From: Stenopsyche tienmushanensis
Lineage: Eukaryota; Arthropoda; Insecta; Trichoptera; Stenopsychidae
Reading direction: 5' to 3'
DNA: 64,000 nt
NCBI GenBank assembly: GCA_008973525.1
Contig: WACJ01000126.1
Location: forward strand, 2,108,001 to 2,172,000
Below the pieces are notes generated by a model. It was not told where the DNA came from and did no database searches. It worked only from the letters and a program-made list of their open reading frames with translations. Position 1 is the first letter of the stretch. Each line of letters opens with the position of its first letter. Positions 45,701 to 57,375 of this stretch are shown in pieces. Made by a program: the position numbers and the translations under genes.

Positions 45701-45896
45701 TTATGACCGCATGAAATTTTAAAACGATTGCACGTGGACGTGGATGGGAGCGTAAAAATCGTGCGATGTATGGGACGTGTAGCGGCTGCGTTACAAACGG
45801 CGCGCGCATTCAATAGACGCGCTGTTGAGAGCGCATACATGGCGTTAAAAAATATCAACCCTTCGATTAGTGAGCTGAATTTAAATCGAGTTAAAC

Positions 45897-46028
45897 ATGG
45901 ATGCTATTCTGTGGATTTTCTTCGTCATTTTTTGGCTCGGTTACATCATGTGGTCGACCATTGCGATGTTCGTCTTGGCGGCTCGTACGGCCTTTGTGCG
46001 AAATTCTGCCACCCAATATTTTACTATT
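45897..46028 (+). CDS. possible first coding exon of a membrane protein (44 codons)
   Basis: An ATG in a good context (AAACATGG) opens MDAILWIFFVIFWLGYIMWS then TIAMFVLAARTAFVR, a long hydrophobic N-terminal segment usable as signal anchor or first membrane span, and ends NSATQYFTI. A donor-like ATT|GTAAAT at 46029 is phase 0. The 180 bp upstream are GC- and CpG-rich, as in a promoter/5' UTR. Immediately downstream begins LINE 5'-UTR-like DNA, so any second exon lies beyond it. No family recognised. Confidence 0.35.
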
Positions 46029-46039
46029 GTAAATGAAGG

Positions 46040-46620
46040 GGTGTCCACCCATAAAACCCCAGGAGGGGAGCCAATCCTACGCCCGTGAGCGACGGTTGAA
46101 CTCCTGGCGCAATGATGTGGTGTAGAGGTACGCAAAAGTAGCCTTGTCGGTTTGCTCATCAAACGCAGCTGGGGTAGCCCAGCTACCACGAGTTGAGTGC
46201 GCAGGTCACTCTGTGCTGCGAACCCATAAAAGGGTGTGAATGTGGGGAACAGCCGATTACAGTAGTTGGTGGATACTGCGTCAAAGGCTCACCACTATCC
46301 TCAACAGCCTAGGCATACAGGGAAGAACGGTTTTAGGCTGTTCGAACAGCTCCGTGGCTTGTTACTACAAATGACCGAACCGATATGAGTACCATGGGGA
46401 AGGGGTAGCCCCTGCAGCCCGTCATCATGCTGTAGCCCCCTTCAAACTGAGGTTGGACTCCTGCTGACAGTGAACACGCGATAGTATTCCTTTGAATTTA
46501 GCTTTAACCTTCGTCCTTCCTTCTCCGCCACACCCTCGGGTGCAATAGTCTGAAGCTGGGTTTCCTGCGGATACCTCGCCTCATCTGGAGGGCGCAGAGC
46601 AAAAGGGGGGAGAAATGGGA
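46040..46620 (+). mobile_element. LINE 5'-UTR-like block (fuller copy)
   Basis: A GC-rich, poorly open block beginning near GTGTCCACCCATAAAACCCC. It has GCCGATTACAGTAGTTGG, GTTCGAACAGCTCCGTGGC, ACCATGGGGAAGGGGTAGCC and CTGTAGCCCCCTTCAAACTG, ending around a GGGGGGAGAAATGGG stretch. It matches 8335-8640. Assignment to an R1-group LINE 5' region is by resemblance only. Confidence 0.45.
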
Positions 46621-48919
46621 AAGCACATTAATGAGCCACCAATCCAGTTAGTCGCTATTTGTCGTCTGTTATCTGTTATAAATGAAGGAGCAGACTCTTC
46701 CAGAGTAGAATCTGGCTCAGCTTTAATATTTGTTGGACTGAGACTTTTCAAATAAAAGTATTTTCAAATTCGCTGAGAACTTTCCCTATTGATGGCTGCC
46801 AAACAAATTCTATCGACGGGGAATGGTGGAAAATTATCAAGAAAAAAAATACAGCTGATTTTTTTAAGATGCCTACTTCTGGCTTCCACAAGAGAGACCC
46901 AACTGCGAGACTCCGAAGGCGATGAAACGTTTTTCCGAACTTCCTCAAGCATGATCAAAGTCAGCTCGAGTACAGCAAAGAGAAACGATTTACTTATGAC
47001 CAAGGTTCATGGCTCACTGATGCTAATGAAGGAAAAAGGGATCATAACTCCCTTTGATTGATCGCGTACAACCCACGTACCATTTTCGCATCTGGATAAA
47101 ATCCACTCTTTATTATGATAAAAATATTAAACGCTGTAGCAAAAAATCCGCAACATATTTAAGACTTCAATTTTCAACTTGTTATACTGGTTTTTAAGCA
47201 ATTCTAGAACTACTTATGTCCAACATAGATTTGGAGAAAAATGTCATCCAGATATTGGCGTTTTGGCAAATGGCAATTGAGCGCTTGTGGAAAGTGCTAA
47301 AGGGCAATCTGGTGAAGCATTAAAATTCCATAAAACCCTAATTAACACATTCCGGGCGGCTATGCTTCGCACAGTGTCACCTGAAGACCGCGTGAGTTTT
47401 GAAAAATGTTCAAAATCAATATAATTATTAAACCAGCAGATGGATTGAAGCGAATTTTTCAGAGTGTCTTTACAAAGACTTACTGCATTCCATTGCAATA
47501 ACAATGGTTTTCAACTTGTAGTATACGTACCAGCGTGATAAAATATGATAAACAGAATAATATGAACATTATATTGACATGACTTGAACTTGATACTTGT
47601 GTAGATCATAAAAAGACGTTTCGGGGTCAGTCATAAAAAAAACTAGTCAGTCATATGACATGAAAACCATAGAGTTCATACATCAAAATCATTGGAATTT
47701 ATAATGGATTTTTTATAACTTCAATAGTTAAGTAAAATTTTAAATATGTATCTAATTATAACAGAGATATCCAATGTAAGCTAGTTTCAACTAGTAAAAA
47801 TGCTTTCTAACTAAATACGGGTTTTGACTGTAACATATACACATATATTTATCAAGCAAGTTAATTGTAAAATCAGGAATTTTGATGCTCGAATTAAATG
47901 AATTTAAAAGCTTTTAAGGCTTAAGCCAATTAAAAATACAAATTAACGTTGCACAATTTGATCTACTTAAAGCATTAATAGTCAATTCGATATTTTACGG
48001 GACTCAATTCCGATTCGCTTAACGACGACGATCGTAAAGAATTCCCATTAAAAATATTACAATTATGGTGACATAACACCATCGTTCCTTTCACCGCGAA
48101 TGCAATTGAAATTAAATCCAGCCGACCGACGAATGACTCAGCCGTGGAAAAACCCAAAAGAAGTAGAATTTATCAACATCATAAACGAATTACATAATGA
48201 CTAACGCTTTCCCTGCTGATTGCCATAAAGAAACCTGCTGAGAAAATGGATCGCGATCATTCACATTCAATGCTAAGAAGTTTAATTCTGATATAATTAT
48301 CCGTCTGCATTGAGATGACACAGAAATGTCGATTTTCTCTCCGCGCAGCATCATTCCGTGCAAAATATGGAGCATTTAGGCGATTTTGATTGCATGGTGA
48401 AATACCAAAAGTATACTGATGTCGTATGTGTATTTGTTCGCGCTAATTGCGTCTTTATTCTATTTGGTCGATGATTGCGGATAAGACGAAGCCGTATTTA
48501 TGGCCATATTAAAGTTCTTAAATAAACACCATACTATGGATGTGTATGTAATTTTTATATAATATCCAAGGCCACAATCTCAAGACATTTAAATACACGC
48601 CAGAATAAATAACATTAGGCGAGTGCATACGTTTTCATCGACGAGAGCTCTGATTTAATTCAAAGAACGTCATTTTTAATCATCGTTTGTGCGTTTGAAT
48701 GTTTGTTATGTTTTTATTATGGGCGCACAGGCCACCGAGACAAACGTGTTGAAAAATAGTCGCCGCCCTGAATGTGTTTTCATTTTATTTTTTACTTGTT
48801 GATTAGTATTTGCGCATATATGCGTTCGGACTCATGTGATACAGAAAGAGCATTCTCGCACATTGAGTACGAGATTTGTGAATCGAAGACAGAAACGAAG
48901 AGTGTCTTGCGACTCATCA
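46621..48919. other. no recognisable gene
   Basis: Mixed composition. Overlapping open frames at 46748-47061 and 47244-47504 have no recognised product and may be remnants of the neighbouring LINE-like insertion. The rest is AT-rich. Confidence 0.3.
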
Positions 48920-49560
48920 TTAGGGAATCCAGTCCCGGAATCCCGGATCCCGGATAGTTTTAGATGCTCATGAATCCCGAGACTAGTAAACGTAATCCAG
49001 AAAAAATCGGGATTGAAATTTGTATCAACAGAAATAATTCACATCACCAGCACGTTGAAGGCTACTAAATCGAGACATTCTCGACGAAATCAGGACGCTT
49101 GGAAACAGTGGCGTAACTACTAATTGGCGAGCTTAGGCGACGCCTAGGGGCAGTAATTGTCTAATCTATGTATACATATATACAGTACATATATGTTTTC
49201 CAAATTGTTACATTAACCTTTCCCTACCGGTGATGTATTTACTACACCTCGACTCTAATAATGTGAATATCGATATGAAATATAATAGATACGAGGTTCA
49301 AAATATTTGTATTCCTTCGTAATATGATTACGAATCACATCAACGTATTATAGTATATAAGTATTCATCTGCAGTGACGGAAATAAATCATTTGTCAGGA
49401 AATCAGGAATTTTACGAGTTTTAGTCCGTGTCTCAGAAGTAAGGAATTTTATCAGTCACATTGATGGTGCTATACGAAAATGGGGGCTCAAGCGATCATC
49501 AACTGGAACTAGCATTTAAATATCTGATGACGATATATCATACATGAAATATATTAAATA
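48920..49560 (-). mobile_element. hAT-like non-autonomous element with GGGATT-rich end, copy 2
   Basis: It starts at a terminus rich in repeated GGAATCC/CGGGAT units (GGGAATCCAGTCCCGGAATC at about 48923) and runs through the same blocks as copies 1 and 3 in the opposite orientation, to ATCATCAACTGGAACTAGCA near 49500. No intact transposase. Confidence 0.65.
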
Positions 49561-50681
49561 TTATTGAGACCAAATGAGTAACCACCCTAGAAATGGTGAA
49601 GAAAATACACAAAATGATATTGGATGACCGTCGAATGAAAGTGTCCGAGCTAGCAGGCTTTCAAAAAGTGCTGTATATCTCATATTGAATAAATATTTGA
49701 ACATGAGAAAGCTGTGCGCAAGATGGGTGCCGCGTTTGCTCATGATGGATCAAAAAAAGCGCCGTGGAGATGTTTCAATCGAGTGTTTCGATTGAAAGAA
49801 ATTGAGAGATAAATTTTTCAAAATGTTTGTGTTTTCTTTGTTAGGTCGGGTACTCCTGGGACTATCCTCGTACTAATTAATACATTCCTAACAATCGTAT
49901 CGTAACTGGCTATAACAGGATTTTTCAAGGCTTTTCCTACTTTTATACTGTCCTGTTTCCTCGTATCATTTGAATGTGGTTTGAACTGTAACGCCACTTT
50001 TTCTTTGTTTTTTTTTTTTTTTTGTTATATTAACTATCAGAGTGAAGAATTACAATCTGGTTGCATTAAATCCTAGTTTAAAAAAATCTCATTACACATC
50101 TTTAAATTAATTTAAGTTAAAAAACCTACACAATCCTATCTTAAGGCACAAAGATCATGAGATGATTTTGATTTGTTCGTATAAAATTAGCAGAATTCCT
50201 AAGACTTTCTTCCGTAACTGCAAACTGTCTCAAAATAATAATATTTAAATGCATTAATAATTTAAATAAACGTGCAATCATTCGAATTATAGGAAATTTG
50301 TACATGCCGTATGATTCATTAACGTCATGATAATGACAACATAGATCGAAGCATACATTTGGTCTAGTATTTAATTTTTAATACGATGATGACAACACTA
50401 ATTGAAGCATACACTTGGGCCTATAATCATTTTATAATATATTTTTTTCAAATAAAATTTTAACGTCTGGGGTCGGTGTAGATAAAAAACGATTTTCATG
50501 ACTATAGGAAAGGTGCGGTTAACCAATGGATTATTGGCGCCATCGTCCATCTGTTAACTGGAAATATGTTGGTTTCCATTGGTATGTCATTGAAGAATTT
50601 ATTTTTACATAAAAAAAGCAAAAAAATATATGTATATTGGATATAGGGATAATAGAGAGCATTTTCAAAAAATAAAACAAT
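49561..50681. other. no recognisable gene
   Basis: AT-rich with a poly-T tract near 50005-50022. Weak direct repetition of ATAATGACAACA and GAAGCATACAYTTGG occurs at about 50330-50420. The 49561-49743 open frame is unsupported. Confidence 0.35.
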
Positions 50682-51149
50682 TTGGCAAAATATTATCGAA
50701 TGTTTTTCAATAGGAACGCTCGAAGTTTGTTTGGTTATAGCAGCCATTTTGTTAAAGCAACATCTCTCAAATTTATTGCTAATGATTCAATAGTTTATGG
50801 CAAATTAGCATGGAAGGTTATAGCATTGAACAACGTGTGCAAATCTTCACTTCGCAAAGTTTCGCCAAAAATATCATCTTTAGCGACGAGGCCCTTAAAG
50901 GACGGCCCTGCGTGCCACACAGCGCATGCCACGATGGACATCCTGCACGAGTTATTTGACGCCTTTAGAGCCATCTTAAATGCATATAAACCGCAAACAA
51001 TTGATGTCTTCAAAGTCAACACACTGAACGACATCCGACAAATTCAGACAGATTTATACGGCAAAATCTTCGAAAATTTGACCTCCCGAATACGTGCTAC
51101 CGTGCAAAGCCGCGGCGGACATTTGAACGACGTTATATTCTATATTTAA
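50682..51149 (+). CDS. unrecognised open frame, probable terminal exon
   Basis: An open frame of up to 155 codons with no repeat texture, ending in TAA. From about 50883 codon use becomes more balanced (more GC third positions). The product looks like a real helical protein: DILHELFDAFRAILNAYKPQ, then FKVNTLNDIRQIQTDLYGKI, ending GGHLNDVIFYI. AG acceptor-like sites at about 50714 (TTTTTCAATAG) and 50882 (ATATCATCTTTAG) would make it the last exon of a spliced gene, with AATAAA near 51343. I do not recognise the family and find no upstream exon. Coding status is inferred. Confidence 0.45.
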   Translation: MAKYYRMFFNRNARSLFGYSSHFVKATSLKFIANDSIVYGKLAWKVIALNNVCKSSLRKVSPKISSLATRPLKDGPACHTAHATMDILHELFDAFRAILNAYKPQTIDVFKVNTLNDIRQIQTDLYGKIFENLTSRIRATVQSRGGHLNDVIFYI

Positions 51150-52074
51150 TGCCATAAAAAATATGTAACAATATATGAACATCATTGTAGTGGAAGTCTG
51201 ATTTGTTCCAAAAAAAATATTAATGCTTCCTTTTAAAAGCATGTTAAGTTTATGGTACGATAACCCCCATGCAAAACATTGAACTCCTTTTCCACAACAT
51301 TTGCAAAGTTAAACAATTGTGGTTGCGACGTTTATTTTGTTTAATAAATAATAATTATCACAATGTAATAAATATTAATTGATACTCGAAGCAAACACCA
51401 TTAAAATATATTGTTTTATTTATGTTACCAGGAAACTGTTTATGTCTGCATTCACCACTTATGTGTATTTATTTAGCCTGCGCCAAGTCAAGTGTTACCA
51501 ATTTAAATCGCCACATCATTGTCAATTTGCGATATTTCGATTTGAAATTATGGCATCGTTAAAAAAATATTTTGGTAATTTGAGTTTGAGTATTAAAATA
51601 TTATAATTTTTTGATTGTTTCCATCTCTTTTTGAGGATTCTTCTTTTTCAGTGTTGTCGGATGAGCGATCGGAGATAAAGATGTAGATCTACGGAGGTAA
51701 AATAAAAGATTCCGTTGTATGCTGCGAGTTCGTGGCGAGGCTGCGGAGCCCCGTCGATACTTAGAGGCATTGACGGGGGACTTAAATAGAAGGTTATCGT
51801 GTATTTCAAAGGAAGATGATATTAATTGAGCAATTTCTTAGATCCTTTAAATTACGCGTTAAATCCAAAATCTTTTGAGGTACATTTTGAAATAAATAAG
51901 TAACCGCTAATACAATATAATAAAAAAATGTTTTTTTATGAACATTGACTTACCGGACACAGAATAACTACATAAATTAACTGCATAAAATATACAAAAA
52001 CTAATTATCAAATGATTCGATGATTCTCCTGAACGGATAGGCTTTTTGGATTTATTTTGTTTGCGAAGGGGGGA
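51150..52074. other. downstream region with a small GC-rich hairpin
   Basis: AT-rich apart from 51730-51780, where CCCCGTC (51749-51755) and GACGGGG (51772-51778) can pair across a 16-base loop. Unknown nature. No gene supported. Confidence 0.35.
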
Positions 52075-52445
52075 AATCTTCAAAATACACCACCATCCTG
52101 GTGGTAGTGTGGGATTTCTACCCACTAAAACTCCTCTTCTCTTCTGCTACCACCCAGCTACTAGCTAAGTATTACACAAGGGTGGCAGCGATGAGTCTCA
52201 CTGTATCCACTTGTCGTTGTCTTCTCTTTATTTCTGCTGCATAACGAACTTTGTGTATTTACACCACGCATTCCACGTCCTAGCATCCTTGATCATTGAA
52301 GGGATCATGTTGTTGGGCGGGTTTGCTCCCAGTTCTACGCTTAGGGTATCCCTTTCAACGCTCCACGCTGGGCAGACGAATGTCGTGTGTGCGATATCAC
52401 AATTGCCAACTCCACTGTGATGGGATTCTGAGCATGTCTCTTTTC

Positions 52446-52841
52446 TTATTTTTTTAAGGTAGCTGCCAAAGCATCCATGCTCGGTGTGAATCTGGGCCAG
52501 GTGGTAACACATATGGCAATGTTGCCTGACCATCCACAATTGTTGTCTGACCTTTTGTGAAGTTGTTCCATCGAGACTGCCACACCGCCATGATTTTTCT
52601 GAGCGAGCAGGTCAACTGGCAGCATGGCGGTTAGTGCCAGGACACCATCTTCTGACACTGTGCGGTATGCAGCAGCCACCCTGATTGCAGTTCTTCTTTG
52701 GACTCTGGCCAAGTTGAACCGGGCCCTTTTAATTCGTAGTACCTCGATCCATATCGACGCACCGTACAATAGCACCGAGTGAACTACAACGTTATTGAGG
52801 TTTTTTTTGCTGGTTTTTGGACCTTCAATGTTAGACATCAA
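52446..52841 (-). pseudogene. LINE ORF2 C-terminal fragment
   Basis: An open stretch continuing the R1-type protein: SVLLYGASIWIEVLRIKRAR, then NLARVQRRTAIRVAAAYRTV. It overlaps the next fragment (52228-52539), which holds HGCFGSYLKK and a Cys/His-bearing tail, the usual end of R1-group ORF2. A frameshift near 52540 separates them. Confidence 0.75.
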
Positions 52842-53067
52842 CCTGGCCAGGACCTCTGCAATGTTGGTCGCCTTCGCTATCGTCTTTTCCGTGTATGTGA
52901 CAAAGAGGAGTTTATTAGTTAGACTAAGATAGTCACATCATCAGCGAAGGAGACTATTTTGGCGCCCTTCATTAGTGGTATTCGCAGCAGGCCATCATAC
53001 ATTATGTTCCACAGAGCAGGTTCAAGTACGGACCCCTGTGGAACGCCCGCTGTAACAGCTCGTTCCC

Positions 53068-53337
53068 TTATTTCCCGTCGGTGTTGGCGTACAATAGAAC
53101 TCGCTCATGGAGGTAACTCTCTATCATTCTGACTAGGTATGGTGGGGCATCAAGTTCACTTAAGGTCTTGGGGATTAAGTGCCATCTCACCAAGTTGAAT
53201 GCGTTTTTGACATTCAGCGTAAACATAAAAACTTGCCTACTGGCCTTGGCACTGCCTCGCCATGCCTGCTTTACGGTTTCTATTACAAGGTTAACGGTAT
53301 CGATGGTGGAACGACCTGGAAGAAAGCCCTGTCTCAA
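53068..53337 (-). pseudogene. LINE reverse-transcriptase fragment with mutated palm motif A
   Basis: An open stretch of 89 codons holding fingers and palm. Motif A reads FTLNVKNAFN, where R1-clade enzymes normally have Asp in place of the first Asn (LDVKNAFN). This Asp binds catalytic metal, so the copy could not work even if its frameshifts were absent. It ends at a stop after YANTDGK, before the frame shifts to the segment with PQGSVLEP. Confidence 0.8.
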
Positions 53338-53660
53338 TGTGTTGCTGGAGGATTAGTCATTCCAGCAGGTTCCTCAGTCCGTCCAGCATACACAACGGTC
53401 TGTACACAGACGGGCTTGGAGGTCCCTTGTTCCCTTTGGGGATAAGCACAAGATTCTGTTTTTTTTCCAGGATGCTAGAAAGACGCCTCCTGCTAGGCAG
53501 GTATTGAATACCATCAGCAAGAGGGTTGAATCAGCATCAGTGACCTGCTTGATGGTTCTGTTGGGGACGCCGGCGCTTTATTGGTCCCACGTCGACGTCG
53601 ACAGTAGCGACCTTTGAGTTCCTATCTGGTGGACACGGGAACAGTGTGTCAGGTTTCCTG

Positions 53661-55330
53661 CCTTTTCTTGGCTGGGCCTGTATAAATATTATATTTGTTG
53701 TGGGCCGCAAGTTTGAGACCTCTCTGCTTTACAGCACGACCCTGCCATCGATGTATCAGTGTATGATGAGACGCAAGACACTTTCTCCGTCTCTGTCTTC
53801 GATTCACTAATTTCCGCACTTAATGTGCAAAAATACACTTTCTGCGATCGTTCAAGTCCGTTTGCATCAGGTTGGATTTGGATTCCTCATCATCAGGTTG
53901 ACAAGATATTATTTGATGATCAACGTGCCCAGTGTCAGAGTTACGCTCGTAATAATATGCAGAATATGACGAACATAAATTAATAAAATTATCATATTGG
54001 ACATGTTATTCGCTTAGGTAATGAGTGCTAAATAATCTCGCTTTTATGTATTTTATACTAATATTATGCACCTATGGATATCATTAGCGTACGAGTATGC
54101 AAAAAAAGCCTCATATTGGAACATAAAATCCAATAAAACTAGTACGAGCGATCTGATATACATATTAATGTCTAAAAAATGGAAAGATTTTTTCCTCGGC
54201 TAAATTTTCACATGGAACATATTCACAACGAAACAAAACGAGAGTATATAAATGCATGTTTTTGAAGCTCAAAAACGTGTTCCTCGAAAATCAAGTTTGC
54301 CGAGTATATCGGACTTGGACACGATAAAAAAAACTCGATAGTACAAATCGAAATACACGTATATAAATTGATTGCTGGGTATACATTATTATAGATTAAT
54401 TCCAGGTAACGCGAAATATATATGATAAAATAAAACCATCAGCGGTCAAAGCAACGATTACGTCGGAGAGCGATTTTTTTTCCATCTGCATACAAACACA
54501 TTAAGGTCTGTATACACACACAGCGCCGTTAAGCTTAAGAATATGATTCATTTAACAATATAAACTATTTTATTATGAATTCATGCAAATTAATGTAATT
54601 TATCGCAGCTTTTTGTACGAGCTTGACGCTGTACAGATTAACCTTCGCCGATTCGCCAACTTGTTATTCCGCGGATAAAAATAACAAACGTAAATTTTCA
54701 GCGATTTCGCCTCGAAAAGTACTCGGTTCGTATCTTAATTTCAGCCATAAATCGGCCTGAACGATTCGCAAGACTTGAACAGTTTCGTTGAGATAAAAGT
54801 GTGTTGACGGGTCTGCATTCTCGGTGACGTTCGGGATGCTCGTCTACAAAGAGCGTTAAAAAAACGGGGCTATTATATGTTAAAATTCCACAGTTTGATG
54901 TCGTATTTAAGATAAAATCTGGAAAGTCCCCCCAACGAATGTTGTTCGGCGCAACATTTATGATTCACAACCAATAAAACAACGAAGATGTTCCAAAATT
55001 AATATTCATAATGTGGTTTTAGTCTCTTTTTAACAATCGATGTCAATTAAAAATAGTTATAAGCTTGTTTATTTGATACATGCATTCCGAATTGATGTTT
55101 CGTTTTATTTGTATTGACGTTTATTATTGATTCTCATGCTGAAAATTATGCAAAAAATAGATTCCATCGAACAAATGTTCATGTCTAATTTAAGGGGAAA
55201 GAATTTGTGTTTATTCATCCCACCGCAAAGATGCGAAAATTCCAAGAATTCACATAAGCAAAAATACATTTGTGCATGAATTACATAAAATATTTCAGCT
55301 TTAAGTGAATAGAGCATCGATTTAAAAATA
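53661..55330. other. no recognisable gene
   Basis: AT-rich except for the LINE-proximal part. A stretch near 53752-53790 (GTGTATGATGAGACGCAAG) resembles 12090-12120, possibly a minor dispersed repeat. The frame 53759-53983 is unsupported. Confidence 0.35.
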
Positions 55331-55526
55331 GGTGCGGCGGGGAAACCACCTTTTTGTAAAAACGAATGACACAAACAGTATAGGAGACGTCCGTTTAATT
55401 AATACTTTTTAATTAACAGAAAACGTTAAGTTCCCATCCTTCGAATGAACTCCATCCCATCATTTTTGGAACAACTGTCGCTTCATGCTGTGCTTTTTAA
55501 ATAAAGAAATTTCCCTGCCGCACACT
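55331..55526. mobile_element. short derivative of the 14.2-kb MITE
   Basis: The left end GGTGCGGCGGGGAAACCACC with ACGAATGACAC, and the right end AAATTTCCCTGCCGCAC, are versions of the termini at 14229-14730. The interior is short and largely different, so it is an internally deleted or rebuilt copy of about 195 bp. Confidence 0.6.
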
Positions 55527-56459
55527 GTAGTTCACTTCATGATACTAGATGGCGCGCGCTATTACAACGTAGACATCAGATAAACGACATTGAAAAAAAT
55601 GCACTGTTGGCTCCTTAAAAGCGTTCGGTATTATTGTACCCGAAAGGCGCTGAAATATGGATATGGATAGATATAGAGACATCTGCTATGATTCAGGACA
55701 TTTTATTTCACAGACGTAGAATTGCTCCCCACCCTTGTGGGTTCTATGGATGGGCATCTTAGACTGAAAAAAGTTTAAATAATGCTTTCGCTGTGAAAAA
55801 ATTGTTTCGCGCTACATTAAATCAATAATAAGATTTCAATAGATCTGCCGTGGCCCGCATCAACTAACATATTCTCGCGTGCATATTCAATATAATGATA
55901 GACATATTCAATATTTCATGTTGAATATTGTTCATCATTCGATCGCAGATTTTCCCCGTTATTTCAGGGAAACATTTTGCGCTGAGTATTCAATTACCGC
56001 GTAAATAAGTTTAAGCACATCACATCACACACAAGCACAAGTTTTGAGCACTTCTTCCTTAGTTGGCTATGTAAACACGGACTTTTTCTATTGGCTCTTC
56101 AATTTAGTCATCAAGTTCACTGTCAATCTCGATGCTTTTTTGTTGTTTGCAAACAACTGATGTGGTTAATCGATCGTCTAATGAAATCGATTTTCTTTAA
56201 ATGCGTTGTTTATTTGTCCAACGACTTCAGTGCCGTCTTATTGGTACATTTTCTTCGCATTAAAATGTTGCGGCAAAACTGCGAAGTTTGTTTAATTAAC
56301 GCTCTTTGTTATCAATTCATAGATTAAGGCGAATTTGGAGATATTTCATTATTTTTATGAATATTTTTGGAAATATATATGGGATATTTTCAAATGCTGC
56401 ATTACAAAGAATTCTATCTCCCTTCGGACGCAATGTGTTAAATTAACAGTGACATATTC
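55527..56459. other. no recognisable gene
   Basis: AT-rich. Frames at 56091-56327 and 56335-56535 are unsupported. Confidence 0.35.
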
Positions 56460-56730
56460 TGTCTGCCCGCGAGCGATCTTTCCTTGCGCATGCACGACTT
56501 TCTGTCATGCGCAAGAAATGGAAATCGACAGATAGCCTTGGTTGCGAGAAGATGTCCTTCCCACAGGCTCATAACTGCAATCGCTCTCTCCGTAAATAAA
56601 ATATATTAGTTAAGACGACAGTGTTTCTCTCAGTACCCGAGTACCTCCATTCTACCGCTCGGCTTCTCTGTGGCTCAAGAAAAGAACGAACCCATGTGCG
56701 AGTGCATCAATCTTGGAGAATTGCATTGAA
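56460..56730 (+). mobile_element. LTR-like block I, second locus (degraded)
   Basis: It shares GATAGCCTTGGTTGCGAGAA with GATGTCCTTCCCAC, and the CTACCGCTCGGCTTCTCTGT region, with 8740-9036. It contains a self-complementary CTTGCGCATGCACGAC/GTCATGCGCAAG hairpin at about 56482-56518. The primer-binding site is not recognisable here. Confidence 0.5.
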
Positions 56731-56979
56731 TGGCTCCGTAACAGCCATGACATTGAATATCATACTGATGATAAAGGATATTTTTTTAAAAAAATCAAAC
56801 CATTTTGCTAATCTTATTCTAATAGTTTTTGTAGATATCCTTGTTGGAGTTCAATTATTGCATAGTCTTCTTTCGACAAAAAAAACCCTTTTTAAACTGC
56901 CAAATTCGTTTAACTTGCTTTCTCTTTCTTAGGATCAACGTTCATATGGTAGTGTCAGATGTGTCCTCTCCCTTGGTTC

Positions 56980-57000
56980 GTTTCTATCCCCCCCCCCCAC
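56980..57000 (+). repeat. poly-C tract
   Basis: A run of 12-13 C within CTATCCCCC..ACATTG. It is a strand-asymmetric homopolymer in otherwise AT-rich DNA. Confidence 0.9.
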
Positions 57001-57069
57001 ATTGTTTCAGGGCGCAGGTAGTCTGGCCATAAGGTGTCTTCTAGTTTTTCACTGCCCCTTTTTGGTGGT

Positions 57070-57375
57070 TGTAGCGTGGGCGATTTACCATCCCCGTGTA
57101 ATAGCGCTGTTAATCTGAGCAGATTTAATTCGCCAGATTAACAGCGACATCTTCTGTCTCTTTTCAGGTGCATTGTTTAGTAACGCCATCTCTTGTGGCC
57201 CTGCGGAGACATTGCACTTGCATACCGACCGATTGCTTCTTGCGCGTGCACCGTTGCCAGTTTGGGAATGACGCGCGGGAGACGGGAGTCGGGAAAAGCC
57301 GTCGGTTAGCCTTGGCTGCGGGAGGTCGTCCTTCCTGCAGCTAGATCTCTCTCTCTCTCTTATGTGAAATAAATA
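57070..57375 (+). mobile_element. LTR-like block II, second locus
   Basis: It starts TGTAGCGTGGGCGATTTACC like 9129 and keeps the CTCTTGTGGCCCTGC, TTGCTTCTTGCGCGTGCACC and TTGGCTGCGGGAGGTCGTCC blocks. It contains an extra AGATTTAATTCGCCAGATTA stretch that, at the 9-kb locus, lies before block II. The 3' end is replaced by a CT dinucleotide run (57345-57360). Confidence 0.55.

Larger units (their letters stand above)
52075..53660 (-). mobile_element. decayed R1-clade LINE, 3' half of the reverse-transcriptase ORF
   Basis: Minus strand. In order from 53337 there are QGFLPGRSTIDTVNLVIETV; MFTLNVKNAFN, the palm motif A; GVPQGSVLEPALW and FADDVTIL at about 52925-53047, motifs B and C; HSVLLYGASIW, RVQRR, AAYRTVSEDGVLALTAMLP and LDLLAQ-like residues, the R1-type thumb/C-terminal region; and HGCFGSYLKKIR plus a Cys/His-containing tail to about 52230. 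The family is recognisable by GRSTID, YRTVSE and HGCFG. Frameshifts break it into at least four pieces. The 3' end near 52075 lies in a GGTGGTAGTGTGGGAT-type block. Confidence 0.88.

Noticed and set aside
56621..56932. 103-codon plus-strand frame
   Set aside because: It crosses from an LTR-like block into AT-rich sequence. The product looks like a chance reading.
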